Of a stretch of DNA of 64,000 nucleotides, positions 44,099 to 53,776 are shown piece after piece. A model generated the notes under the pieces. The model saw only the letters and a list, made by a program, of their open reading frames with translations, did no database searches and was not told the origin of the DNA. Source of the stretch: Symbiodinium natans (lineage: Eukaryota > Sar > Dinophyceae > Suessiales > Symbiodiniaceae); assembly GCA_905221605.1 (NCBI GenBank), contig CAJNDS010002276.1, positions 167,857 through 231,856 of the forward strand. Reading direction: 5' to 3'. Each line of letters begins with the position of its first letter. Position 1 is the first letter of the stretch. Position numbers and translations under genes: made by a program.

Positions 44099-47000
44099 CT
44101 GGGGGGTCGGTCATTTCGGGACCCTCAAACCTTCAACCCCAAACCCCAAACCCCAAACCCTAAACCCTAAACCCTAAACCCCAAACCCTAAACCCTAAAC
44201 CCTAAAAGGCCCGGACCTCCTACCTGTTTTGTGCAACCATGGATCAGAGAGCCGCCTTCCGTCTTGCCAGAGCTCTCCCGGGTTTGCAGCTCCTGGGCTG
44301 TTGGGGCTTTCCTCAAACCCTAAACCCTAAACCCTAAACCCTAAACGCTAAACCCTAAACCCTAAACCCTAAACCCTAAACCCTAAACCCTAACCCTAAC
44401 CCTAAACCCTAAACCTTAAACCCTTGCTGTAGGCTATTCTTATCACTTCGGGTGAGGGTTTTGCGCAGACATGTAGGCCCCTGAGACACCCCTTTACACT
44501 CGGGAGGCCCCTGGGAGGATCCTGCCTTGAAGTAGGGGGTTAAGGAGAATTTAGGTTTGAGGGTTTAGGGTTTAAGGTTTAGGGTTTAGGGTCCCCCCAC
44601 CCCACCAAAATTCCCTGTCGTGCTAAACGCCCCAAGCAGCTCCAGCGCTCACGAGCAGCAAATGTGTCCGGATGGCGCCCCCTGCCCCGTTGACCCGAGT
44701 GTGCCTGGGCAGGTACCAAAAACAGCGGTGGGTTTGGGGTTTAGGGTTTAGGGTTTTAGGCTATGCCTTTCGAGGTCACTTCTCCCGCCTGGTGATGAAA
44801 CGACCAGGGCCCGCCATCATGAAGACGTCGCTCACAAAAGCGGCACCTGCCAGAATGCCAGACAAGAACACGTGATGCTACCTGTACATATATATATATA
44901 CACTATAGATATACATATAGAATACGATATATATATATATATATATATACATATTATATATATATATCTCAGAATAATCACATCATAGCATCACAGCATG
45001 CCCTTAAGAGGAAGCTGCGTTTCAGCGACTCTGCCTCCCTCATGGGCGGTGGCATTGGTGATCTGAATCTCACCGCTCAGCTGCGACAGGTTGGCCGCGT
45101 AGATGCCTCCTCCTTCCGGGGAACGCTTCGGGAGGTTCATGGTACTTATGAACCGATTATAGCTGTACTTGCAACCCACTTATGAGCCCGTTAAGTGCCC
45201 CAGGATGGTTAGAAGTTATAAGTTATAAGTACAGTTATAGTTGGTCCAGAAGTACCATGAACCTGCAAGCCGCGGCCACACTCCTACAGCACCATGGCCG
45301 TGTTCTCGCCATGTCAAAGACTGTAGTGTAGAGAAGAGCTCCTCCAGACGCGGCCCTGCAGCTTTCCAGCATCAGGAACCCACCCACCTGGTGCAGAAGT
45401 GCTAAGGGTTAGGGTTTAGGGTTTCAGGTTTAGGGTTCAACCCTGCGGCTTCTCTGCTGCCGCATGCTTCGTGCATAGCGTGGTGCTCCATGCCCTGGAA
45501 TCTGAAAATCTGAAATGGCTGGAATGCCCACTTGCAGCAGTCTTGACTCTGCTCTGCTTGCCACCTGCTTCAGCTCCCCATCAATGTGCACACATCCTCC
45601 CTGTGCCCACCTCAGTATTCCGGCTCAGTCGAAAGTCGAAGACGGCGCAAACTTGTCAGGGGGTGTGCTTTGCTGCTTTTGGAAATGTCTAGCAAGTCCT
45701 TGGAAGCCCGTAGTCACATTAAGCCATGTCAGAATGGGGTGCTTTTTCAGCCTTCTTGTCACCTTGCCGATGTAACGATACCATGGGCACGTACTTGCTG
45801 AAACTGCTCCTTAACCGAGCCCCAAAATACGATCACCCTTATTGTTGCAGGAGCAACTGAAAAGGGTACAACCCAATTTTGGAAATCTCTGGCACAGGTC
45901 AGAACTCTGCCAGGCTGCGTGGACGTGCAGTTCTGTACCTGGCAACAGAAATTCAGAACACCAGAGCCCGCCAGGAAGTTCGATTGAAGGCGCTGACCGG
46001 CTGTCCTAGCTTTCAAGTGTCTAGGGTTCAGGGTTTAGGGCTAGGGTTTAGGGTTTAGGGTTTAGGGTTTAGGGTTTAGGGTTTAGGGTTTAGGGTTTAG
46101 GGTTTAGGGTTTAGGGTTTAGGGTTTAGGGTCCATTTCCCGAGGCCTTGATGGTTCCATGCCGCAGCAGCAAGCTGGCGGAGGCACCAGCAACCGCTAGG
46201 CCTTGTAGCAGAGCAGGCTCGAAATCGGGGAGATGGACCGGCATGTCAGGGTTTAGGGTTTAGGGTTTAGGGTTCAGGGTTTAGGGTTTAGGGTTTAGGG
46301 TTAGGGTTCTTCTACAGAATGTCAATATGCCACGAGCTACACACTTCGGACCTCGGAGCCGTAGTGGTCTGCAGAAGATAGCGGAAGCAGAAGGCACTAA
46401 TGCAAACCAAGCCGCCTCCACCATTGATTGACTGACCCTGCGAGATGGAGATGTCGCCATCTGAGCAGCAGCACCCCACTGACTTTCCCTGATCTGTGAT
46501 TTCCAGACGACCGCCAGAAACCTCTCAAAGCTTCCTGGCTGCACATCACTGCACGTGCTTTTTGCCCCATGGCCGCGTGCAAGGATCCGCCCCCCCCCCC
46601 CCCCCCCCCCGCGACCTGAGACGAAGGTGCCGTTTTGAATCATGATGGCCCCACCGGCACCGTTCTCGGCCTCAGGTTAGGGCACGCAAGTCAGGATTGC
46701 TGCACTACTATATTTGCTTCAGCAGCCCCCCAGAAAACAAGAAGATCATGATCCCTCTACTACTCTTAGAATGAAAGAATACGAGAACCCCTATATTACC
46801 CTTACAAGGTTGCAGACCCATGCACCAAAAGAAGGGGTTATGGTGCTGCTTCACTGCGCCAGGGGGGGGGGGGGGAGGGTCGTCGCCTGGAGGCGCAAAA
46901 GCCATGCTTGAAGGGTTTAGGGTTTAGGGTTTAGGGTCTTAATAGGGTTTGGGCTGATATGGCTTCGCTTTCAAACTGAGCAGATTCTCGGGGTCAGGCC

Positions 47001-49732
47001 GTGCAGTTCTGGAGTGTAACTGTACTCCGGAGGTCCACATGCATGTGCTTCTTCACATGGATTCCTCCTGAATGCCAGGTTGCAGCAGGAGCTTTGTGGC
47101 ACTTGGGCAACCTTCGCCTACCTCTCTGCTGCGCGCAGCTTGCTGCCGTAGACCCTAAACCCTAAACCCTAAGCCCTAAGCCCTAAGCCCTAAGCCCTAA
47201 GCCCTAAGCCCTAAGCCCTTGCCACTGAAGCCGTCCTCCATGCAAGTGTGCCTTGCTATCGGCAACGAGGAGATCCGACTCGCTCACGTTCAGACCCCTC
47301 AGACCAGACAAGCGGCTTAATTCAGCTTAGGTTCAGGCTCCAGGGTTCAGGGTTCAGGGTTCAGAGTTCAGGGTTCAGGGTTCAGGGTTTAGGGTTCGGG
47401 GTTTAGGGTTTTTAGGGTTTAGGGTTTTAGGGTTTGGGGTTTAGGATTTTTAGGATTTTTAGGGTTTTTAGGGTTGATAGGGTTTAGGGTTCTTCAGCCT
47501 TTGTATGTAGCAACCCCGCACACCACAGGCCTGCTTGCCCGCCCTCATGTCACCTTCCCATCGTGTCACCGCCAAAACCCCCAAAACCCTAACAGTTACT
47601 ATACTCCCCTTAGAACCTTAATCAAAAATAGTATTTTTAATATCCTCGTGGGTTGTATATGAACAAAAATACACAAAATAATTGCCAAGGGGGATATAGA
47701 ACAAAGCCTGGCGCAATGTATATGTTGCATGTAATATGTTAATATGGGCATCCCAGGGCTGGTTCCAGAGGCGTTTGGGTGGTTGAGCCCTTGGTGACCT
47801 CTTAGAAGGACCACGACCACGGGAGTTTGGTACCCCTGAGATGTATCTGCGCATGTCAGCAGAGAACTCTGGCAGTCAGAGAAGCCTCTGCTGGAAAACG
47901 CCATAGGAAGGGTGTAGGGGGGTCCGAGGGTGTATCGGGCTTAGGATATCGGAACCTGGAGAGGGCCTGTACGGACACACCTGCACACGCGCACGCGCTA
48001 GGAGATTTCGCGGGGCACATCGAAATCACCTCTTTGTGCGATCATTGTGTCAAAACATGTCAGAAGCCAGCTTTCGCAGCTCGGACGGTGGAACGCATGA
48101 CGGCATGCGTCAAAAGGGCTGCTGAGTCCTACTTCATCCACGGGCGGATAAGTTTATGACAGCTTGTGAGGCGCCAAGTCCACTGTGCTCCTGATGAGCC
48201 CAAACTCACGCGCAAACATCCCATGATTTGGGATGTTCCCGCTTATACTAACAGCCCTTAATACAGTAGAAATTATCGTAGCGGTACTATAATCCCTATT
48301 AAGGACTGTTAGCAGGGCAACATCCTAAACCATGTTGCACAATGTGCAAAGTTGTATGCCGCCACTGGGACTCTCCTGACCACAGGTTCGGCGACGATTA
48401 AGGGGTATAAGGAGGGGCCCCCTCGCAGGGACGGACCCTTAATCTTATCCCCCTATATAACCCCTACATACACCTTCTAGAGTCCCCTATATACAGAAGT
48501 GGCCCCCTGAAGAACCCCGAAATAACTCCTCAGGTCCCTAAAAGAGGGTCCCTCCTCCAGTCCTAAACCCTCAACCCTAAACCCTGAATTCTTGGAGATG
48601 AGATCAGCCCCGGGGGCTGCTGTGCGAAGATGCTGCCGCCGTAGCTCGACCAACAGCGCTGGAACCTGCGAAATACACCCAAAAACATCCGACGGCATGC
48701 TAAACCTAAACAACCCGCACCCTCCCCCCCCCCCCCCCAAAAAGCAAATATAATACCAATGCTAATAATATAAAGAATCATCATAGGCATAAGATATATA
48801 TATATATGTATACATGTATAGTAATAGTACTACTAAAGTAGATGAAAAATATATGTGTATATATAAAGATATAATATATGCATATCTCCCCGAATAGAAG
48901 TCCTTTGAGAGCTGCAATTTACTTGCCAGAAGCACCCCAGAGCCGCCACTGAAGCCAAGAAGCTCAAGACGACTGCCGACGAGTGTGAGAGACTTCTCCA
49001 CATACAGGCCGCCTGAATCCGCGGGGTGGGTTTAGGGTTTAGGGTTTAGGGTTTAGGGTTTAGGGTTTAGGGTTTAGGGTTTAGGGTTTAGGGTTTAGGG
49101 TTTAGGGTTTAGGGTTTAGGGTTTAGGGTTCAGGGTTCAGGGTTCAGGGTTTAGGTTTTTCGGGTTCAGGGTTTAGTTTTTAGGGTTTAAGGTTTTGGGT
49201 TTAGAGTGGTCCATTGATCACGTCTAGGACTCCCGAGCACCACGGCAGTTGTAGTTAGGCTTTAGGGTCGTTGTCAGGGTATGTAGGGTTTGTGAGGGCT
49301 TGTGGGATTTGTAGGGCTTTGTTCGGGCTGATCGGATCTCGTAAGGTTTAGGGTTTAGGGTTTAGGGTTTAGGGTTTATTTAGGGTTTAGGGTTTAGGGT
49401 TTAGGGTTAGGGTTTAGGGTTTAGGGTTTAGAGTTTAGGGTTTAGGGTTTAGGGTTTAGGGTTCAGGTTTCTTACGGTTTCGCATGGCGCGGCCTCCATC
49501 CTCGGTCTCTGGGCCACCGCAGTCTGTGAAACGAAAAGTGCCTCCTTGGGTTTAGGGTTTAGTGTTTAGGGTTTAGGGTTTATGGTTTAGGGTTTAAGGA
49601 ACCCAGAACCACCTAAAAAAAGGGGCAAAGGGTACCACTGGGCCTCCAAGCCTCCGATGAACGTCGCATGGCCCTCCACGTCCAGGCAACGCGCCTGGGG
49701 CCCATGGTGGTCCTCGGCCACACCCCGAATGG
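44038..49732 (-). CDS. Multi-exon gene segment, polymorphic-outer-membrane-protein-like repeats
   Basis: Thirteen exon candidates (listed separately) read right to left and mostly join in phase. They encode short Gly-rich repeats with GGxI/GGAI/GGGL motifs and alternating hydrophobic residues, as in Pfam-type chlamydial PMP repeats, which form right-handed beta-helices. Dinoflagellates are known to have large families of surface proteins with such repeats. Introns in this stretch are 75 bp to 1.5 kb and contain telomere repeats, a foldback element, poly-G and AT tracts. Two joints are unsolved: between 47005 and 46670 (phase mismatch, perhaps a microexon) and between 44224 and 44098 (phase mismatch). 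The N-terminus lies further right and the rest of the protein further left. Single exons could be wrong; the chain as a whole is much harder to explain by chance. Confidence 0.65.
44128..44425 (-). repeat. Two telomere arrays flanking an exon candidate
   Basis: CCCTAAA/CCCCAAA at 44128-44205 and CCCTAAA at 44317-44425, on either side of the exon at 44224-44292; both lie in introns of the minus-strand chain. Confidence 0.88.
44224..44292 (-). CDS. Exon candidate, GGS motif (chain exon 12)
   Basis: 69 bp, 23 codons. Reads ELQTRESSGKTEGGSLIHGC. Acceptor AGCCCAG|GA; donor CAG|GTAGGA. It is flanked on both sides by telomere arrays within the neighbouring introns. Confidence 0.58.
44653..44704 (-). 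CDS. Exon candidate, GGAI motif (chain exon 11)
   Basis: 52 bp = 1+51. Reads HTRVNGAGGAIRTHLLL. Acceptor CTGCCCAG|GC; donor CTC|GTGAGC. Phases fit on both sides. Confidence 0.58.
44780..44846 (-). CDS. Exon candidate (chain exon 10)
   Basis: 67 bp = 2+63+2. Reads AAFVSDVFMMAGPGRFITRR. Acceptor CTGGCAG|GT; donor AA|GTGACC. The intron that follows (44705-44779) is only 75 bp and contains telomere repeats. Confidence 0.6.
45035..45112 (-). CDS. Exon candidate, PMP-type repeat with GGGI motif (chain exon 9)
   Basis: 78 bp = 2+75+1. Reads GGIYAANLSQLSGEIQITNA then TAHEG. Acceptor CCGGAAG|GA; GC donor G|GCAGAG. Joined to the next exon it reads HEG-G-AAFV, restoring a GGA motif across the intron. 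Confidence 0.65.
45126..45269. mobile_element. Foldback element family A, copy 3
   Basis: Left GGGAGGTTCATGGTACTTAT, right AAGTACCATGAACCTGCAAG, and an internal part homologous to copy 2 (CCACTTATGAGCCC...AAGTGCCCC). It fills most of the 169-bp intron between exon candidates 45282-45387 and 45035-45112. Confidence 0.82.
45282..45387 (-). CDS. Exon candidate, PMP-type repeat (chain exon 8)
   Basis: 106 bp = 105+1. Reads VGGFLMLESCRAASGGALLY followed by a basic, Cys-containing tail. Acceptor CACCAG|GT; donor A|GTGTGG. The next intron (169 bp) is mostly a foldback element. Confidence 0.55.
46020..46310 (+). repeat. Telomere arrays inside one intron
   Basis: About fourteen TTTAGGG units at 46020-46133 and a second block at 46247-46310, inside the ~1-kb intron between exons 46408 and 45387. 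Confidence 0.9.
46408..46523 (-). CDS. Exon candidate, PMP-type repeat (chain exon 7)
   Basis: 116 bp = 2+114. Reads VSGGRLEITDQGKSVGCCCS then GDISISQGQSINGGGGL: two strands with GG turns. The 92-bp upstream intron holds a poly-C run on the + strand (poly-G in the transcript). Donor TTG|GTTTGC. Confidence 0.62.
46616..46670 (-). CDS. Exon candidate, PMP-type repeat with GGAI motif (chain exon 6)
   Basis: 55 bp = 54+1. Reads AENGAGGAIMIQNGTFVS: GGAI followed by a hydrophobic strand and N-G, the signature of polymorphic outer membrane protein repeats. Acceptor CCTGAG|GC; donor CAG|GTCGCG. The phase with exon 5 does not match, so a small exon may be missing between them. Confidence 0.58.
47005..47067 (-). 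CDS. Exon candidate, PMP-type repeat (chain exon 5)
   Basis: 63 bp = 2+60+1. Reads GIHVKKHMHVDLRSTVTLQN, a clear beta-helix-like rung with a GGI start. Acceptor GGCATTCAG|GA; donor T|GCACGG, a GC type. Confidence 0.6.
47152..47495. repeat. Telomere-like arrays of opposite orientation
   Basis: 47152-47218 has about seven CCCTAAG units. 47337-47495 has TTCAGGG and then TTTTTAGGG units in the other orientation. Both sit in the intron between exons 48609 and 47067. Confidence 0.85.
47599..47699. mobile_element. Foldback element family D, copy 2
   Basis: 101 bp; ends CTATACTCCCCTTAGAACCT and TGCCAAGGGGGATATAG, matching 54104-54209 at both ends. Confidence 0.75.
48002..48155 (+). CDS. Coding-like segment, plus strand
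   Basis: After CGCGCTAG|GA the + frame reads DFAGHIEITSLCDHCVKTCQ then FAARTVERMTACVKRAAESY up to a stop. The minus strand has stops here. It lies inside a large intron of the minus-strand chain; it could be a separate gene fragment or chance. Confidence 0.3.
48216..48326. mobile_element. Foldback element family F, copy 2
   Basis: Hairpin ACATCCCATGATTTGGGATGT at the left, then TTATACTAACAGCCCTTAAT, and on the right TATTAAGGACTGTTAGCAGG then GCAACATCC. Confidence 0.6.
48609..48665 (-). CDS. Exon candidate (chain exon 4)
   Basis: 57 bp = 2+54+1. Reads SSAVGRATAAASSHSSPR. Acceptor TTTCGCAG|GT; GC donor G|GCTGAT. Low-complexity by itself; its support is the in-frame joint to the next exon, giving PR-G-GIHV. 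Confidence 0.42.
48923..49012 (-). CDS. Exon candidate, PMP-type repeat (chain exon 3)
   Basis: 90 bp = 2+87+1. Reads GLYVEKSLTLVGSRLELLG followed by FSGGSGVLLA: alternating hydrophobic strands and a GG turn. Acceptor GATTCAG|GC; donor A|GTAAAT. The joint with the previous exon gives AMRN-R-GLYV in frame. Confidence 0.62.
49027..49597 (+). repeat. Telomere arrays interleaved with exons
   Basis: TTTAGGG blocks at 49027-49200, 49342-49470 and 49549-49597. The first two lie in the intron between exons 49476 and 49012, the third in the intron between exons 49652 and 49544. Confidence 0.9.
49476..49544 (-). CDS. Exon candidate, PMP-type repeat (chain exon 2)
   Basis: 69 bp = 2+66+1. Reads GTFRFTDCGGPETEDGGRAM, with the DGGRA turn typical of these repeats. 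Acceptor ...CCCAAG|GA; donor C|GTAAGA, a strong GT site. The upstream intron of 107 bp contains about 50 bp of telomere repeat. Confidence 0.62.
49652..49732 (-). CDS. Exon candidate, PMP-type repeat (chain exon 1)
   Basis: 81 bp = 2+78+1. Contains IRGVAEDHHGPQARCLDVEG and then HATFIG. The acceptor AG is the end of a telomere-like CCCTAG at 49733-49739. The donor is G|GCTTGG, a GC type. Its last base joins the next exon to give a Gly codon in frame. Confidence 0.5.
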
Positions 49733-49734
49733 CT

Positions 49735-49945
49735 AGGGTTTAGGGTTTAGGGTTTAGGGTTTAGGGTTCAGGGTTCAGGGTTTAGGGTTTAGGGTTTAGG
49801 GTTTAGGGTTTAGGGTTCAGGGGGTTTAGGGGGTTTAGGGGGTTTAGGGGGTTTAGGGGGCCAGGGGGTTTAGGGGTTTAGGGGGTTTAGGGGGTTTAGG
49901 GGGTTTAGGGGGTTTTGGGGGGTTTAGGGTTTTTAGGGTTCAACG
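49735..49945 (+). repeat. Telomere array with GGGGGTTTA variant block
   Basis: TTTAGGG for about 80 bp, then TTTAGGGGG nonamers. Its left edge provides the CCCTAG|CC acceptor of exon 49652-49732 in transcript sense. Confidence 0.88.
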
Positions 49946-50149
49946 AGATGAACCCTCAGGGGTTTAGGGTCCGTCTAACCGAACAAGGATTACAGTAGTG
50001 TAGGGTATCTGGTCCAAAACCTTAGCACTAGTTTGGTCCCCACATGTAAAGAGCGAGAGCAAAAACTTAGATTGCCACCAGCTCAACGGCAAGAAGACAT
50101 GGCCGGAAGACACCGACACCACAACCCGAACGAGGTAGCCCTTAGACAC

Positions 50150-50332
50150 TCACTCCACTTTCCGCGAAATCTTCCCATCCGGGAAACTTCCTGTCTTCAG
50201 GAACGGCACTGTGGATTGAAGCTGCGACCCTTTTGCTGCAACACTTGTCGTTTCTTTCGAAGAACATTGCACGGCTGGGCAACATTGGGCGAACACCAGT
50301 CTGCAACCAGTGTCCCAGATGTCCATGTGCAC
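50150..50332 (-). CDS. Coding-like segment, minus strand
   Basis: Reads CSSKETTSVAAKGSQLQSTV and FLKTGSFPDGK without stops. Not recognised. Splice edges not fixed. The + strand over the same stretch has a 181-aa ORF (50033-50578) of less protein-like composition. Confidence 0.28.
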   Translation of the reverse strand: MHMDIWDTGCRLVFAQCCPAVQCSSKETTSVAAKGSQLQSTVPFLKTGSFPDGKISRKVE

Positions 50333-50394
50333 GGATATATAACAATAAACATATGTACATGTTCATACCCACATACAGATGTATACACAGATTG

Positions 50395-50560
50395 CCAAAA
50401 CTGGCCGAAGGTTGTGTCGGAAGGCTTCAGCCAACACAAATCTCTTGCTGCGGTCATCGAACTGCTCAGCCGAGGCGCTATACCGATGAAGGTCACCGAG
50501 CCCCTGAAGACAGCATCGCTCTCAAAGAAGATCTGCGCGTGCAGCCTCAAGGCATACCCA
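50395..50560 (-). CDS. Coding-like segment, minus strand
   Basis: Open, with protein-like composition, e.g. AQIFFESDAVFRGSVTFIGI. A second frame is also open (SASAEQFDDRSKRFVL), so the true frame is undecided. It lies between other minus-strand candidates at 50150-50332 and 50583-50700. Confidence 0.3.
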
Positions 50561-50931
50561 TCAAGGAATCAGCAATGAATGCTCAGTGTGGACAAGAGCT
50601 AAGTCCTGATTTCCTTTGCGGCTCTATGTGGGCCCTGCACACCATTCCCCCGTCGCAACCTTTAGCACTGACAGAAGGGAAGGACGCAGATTCCACACAC
50701 ATTCGAATATGACAATATCCGAATATCCGAATATGCTTCTGTAATGATATACTCATACAAGAGTCGTAAAAAAAACGGTATCGCAGGGCCGAGAAGCTGG
50801 ATTTCGGTCCCTGGAGCAGCATTCACGTGACAGACACGCGACACGTTGATCTGCGAAGTCACCTGGGGATGTTTCTGGATGGGTCTGGATATTTTAAAGG
50901 AGATCCGAAGCTTTACAGCCCTTAAGCCCCC

Positions 50932-51150
50932 CAAACCCTAAACCCTAAACCCTAAACCCTAAACCCTAAACCCTAAACCCTAAACCCTAAACCCTGAACC
51001 CTAAACCCTAAACCCTAAACCCTAAACCCTAAACCCTAAACCCTAACCCTCAACCCTAACCCTCACCCTAACCCTCAACCCTCAACCCTCAACCCTAGCC
51101 CGAAACCCGAAACCCTAAACCCTAAACCCTCAGTCCCTAAACCCTCCCCC
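50932..51150 (-). repeat. Internal telomere array
   Basis: About 200 bp of CCCTAAA, then CCCTCAA/CCCTAAC variants, ending in a poly-C run. Confidence 0.92.
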
Positions 51151-51224
51151 CCCCCCCCCCCCGCCAACCCCCCGCAAAAAAAGAAAAAAGCTGAACCAAG
51201 GCCATCCCCTAGCCGGCCTGGTAC

Positions 51225-51312
51225 TTGCCGTTCAGTGTCAGGAAGCCCGACTCGGGACCTCTGTACATCTGCGCATTGCCCGGAAATATTGCGAACATGT
51301 TTAATACAAATA
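51225..51312 (-). CDS. Coding-like segment, minus strand
   Basis: Reads MFAIFPGNAQMYRGPESGFL then TLNGKYQAG before a stop. It fits the glycine-turn style of the neighbouring repeats. Edges uncertain. Confidence 0.3.
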
Positions 51313-51370
51313 TACATATTCTTCGTACCTACTACGTGTACGCACGTTGAACATTTTTAATACAAATATA

Positions 51371-51918
51371 CCTCCCTCCCTCTCTCTTGACTCTCTCTTG
51401 ACTCTCTCTTGACTCTCTCCTCCCTCTCTCCCGCCTCTCTCCCCCCTCTCTCCCCCTGTCTCCCGCCTGTCTCCCCCCTCTTTCCCTCCTCTCTCCCTCT
51501 TCTCTCCCTATCTTTCTTTCTTTGGGGCATGGGGGTGGCCCCCCGCGCGGATGCCCCAGTCCGACTCTAGCTTCTGCCTACACTCGCATGGCAGCCGTTT
51601 GGCTACCGCAGTGCGGAGGCCGGTTTCGGCCGCCTACGAGCTGACAGCGCACCTTACTCCCTTAGCGGCTTCAGAGCCCCCTCGTTCCCCCAGGCCCGTT
51701 AGTGGCCCGCAACCTCACCCCCTCACCCCCTCGTGCCCTTAGCGGCCTACACTCCCAGATCCCATACCAGTGTTACTTCAGAGCCCCTCCCGAGTCCGCC
51801 CCTTGCCACTATGCTACCTGCAACCCTCCCATCCCCCCCAAGCTCCTGAAAGACAGTATTCAACCGTCTGAAGTCAACCTCCCCTGCCCCCGTTTTCTCC
51901 CTCTGAAGTCTCTCCCTA

Positions 51919-51950
<32 letters not shown>

Positions 51951-52059
51951 GCTCTTTCTCGCTCTCGCTCTCGCTCTCGCTCTCGCTCTCGCTCTCTCTC
52001 TCGCTCTCGCTCTCGCTGTCTCCCTCTCTCTCGCTCTCTCTCTCTCTCTCTCTATCTCC

Positions 52060-52096
<37 letters not shown>

Positions 52097-52102
52097 TCTC
52101 TA
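51371..52102 (+). repeat. CT-rich microsatellite region
   Basis: CTCTCTTGA and CTCTCCC units at 51371-51520, a unique C-rich part, then (CT)n with CTCG interruptions at 51905-52102. Confidence 0.9.
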
Positions 52103-53069
52103 GAACATGGTTTAGTAGGGGCCTCCTGTTTGGTGTCAAGCTTGCTGGGCTATAATAGGACACTGTGACAGTTTGAGGGTGCGCGGTGGGATCCTCTCTT
52201 AAGCCAAGTCGTCCGGGTGTGGTAAGAAAACTTCGTGCGGCGCGCCTTGAAATTCAATTGCCCGGCCTCGCCGTCCCTTTGAAACTGAGCTACTAAACTC
52301 CTCCCTTTTCAAACCTCGTGGAGCGCTAACAGAGAGCAAAACCAGCTGGGAGGGGGGAGGGGGAAGGGGGGGGGCACACTAGAGCAGGTACGCACAGTAC
52401 ATATTACATGTATACATCATATACTACATGTGTATATGGGCATTTCCCAAAATAGGGTACCCCTTTGGTACCCCAAATAGAATAGAATCCCTTTAGGACC
52501 TCCAAAAAAGGGTACCCCTTTTTTTGGAAACCCCCAGATATACATAAGTTACATCAATTGCGATACCTGTCCTCGTGCGCTACCAAGGTGCAGTCGGAAG
52601 GGAACTCCTGGCCAGCAACTCGGAAGGCCGGTGCGGGTCCCGTGCCGTTTTCTACTCAACAGAGGTCAAAAGGGGCGAGGGTTTGGAGTTTAAGGAATGC
52701 CGACGCCAGACTCCTGAAATGTCAAACCGCACCGGCCACCCCAAACCGTGAAAGCATCCAGACCAGTTTTCCAAAACTTTTCTACTTGCATAGACACATA
52801 TTTTACTGCATTTTATACAGATTTATACATATATGTACACGATTGTGTTCACAATATATGTGTATATGCGTACATATTCATACACATGTATGTATATATA
52901 TATATATAGATATATATACACACGCAGCAGTCATATTCCCTGATGATTCGAAGGAGTTCTAAGCTTCTCCTCAGCCTCCTCATTGGAGATCCGGAGAGCC
53001 CAGTGATGCTGAAAGAGCGCAGGAAGCGACCAGAGCCATGCGCATGCGCATCGCATGCTTCACATGCAG
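52103..53069. other. Family B element and weak coding signal
   Basis: Apart from the element at 52438-52535, a minus frame near 52570-52650 reads ENGTGPAPAFRVAGQEFPSD. An AT tract lies at 52885-52920. Nothing else assigned. Confidence 0.35.
52438..52535. mobile_element. Foldback element family B
   Basis: Left arm GGGCATTTCCCAAAATAGGG then TACCCC; right arm GGGTACCCCTTTTTTTGGAA then ACCCCC: an inverted repeat of about 30 bp. Confidence 0.7.
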
Positions 53070-53415
53070 GGGTTTAGGGTTTAGGGTTTAGGGTTTAGGG
53101 TTTAGGGTTTAGGGCTACTTGAGTTCGGATGCGGAGCCCTTCCATAAGATAACCTCCCCTCCCCTCCTCCCCTCCTTGCCCCTGTCAGAAACCCACGAGA
53201 TTACCAGCTTGAACCGCATGAACCGGGCACCCTGTAAGGATTTTCTGTTCTTGAACCATGGCTTGTGTAGGGGCTTTTGGCTTCTGGCATGGTTTCGCAG
53301 ACAACAGCAAGGACTTGATCCATAAATGCCCCGACCGCCATGAGAAAAGCCGTTATAACAAGGACAACAAGGTCCCAGGCCTACCTCAACCCTAAGCCTC
53401 CCCCCCACCCCCCCG

Positions 53416-53495
53416 TTTAGGGTTTAGGGTTTAGGGTTTAGGGTTTAGGGTTTAGGGGGTTTAGGGTTTAGGGTTTAGGGTTTAGGGTTTAGGGC
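53416..53495 (+). repeat. Internal telomere array
   Basis: TTTAGGG units; a further block lies at 53070-53115. Confidence 0.9.
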
Positions 53496-53776
53496 CAGAC
53501 CCTGAACCCCCTTCCAGTCTTACCTTTGGGGAAGGTTGGGAAGCAGCGGAATGTGGAAGGCCAGACAAGCCGGAGCCTTTTCGAATATACTGAGCTCATA
53601 TTGTTACTACATTAATTCTAGGACTATATTGTCATGTTATGCTTCTGGTGCTCATCCAATATGCTTCCAGCATCGCCTGGAGCAGAGTAAAACTGAAGCT
53701 CATCTGTATGCACTTTTTCTACGCCGCCGATGGTCTCACAGACGCTGGGTGAGTTCACCAAGACCGTCTTGAGGAC

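Noticed and set aside
44705-44760. Peptides such as GLGFRV or LNPKP at ORF ends
   Set aside because: These are translations of TTTAGGG/CCCTAAA repeats and recur at many ORF ends.
50033-50578. 181-aa + strand ORF as a gene
   Set aside because: Composition is poorer than the overlapping minus frames, and no domain is recognised.
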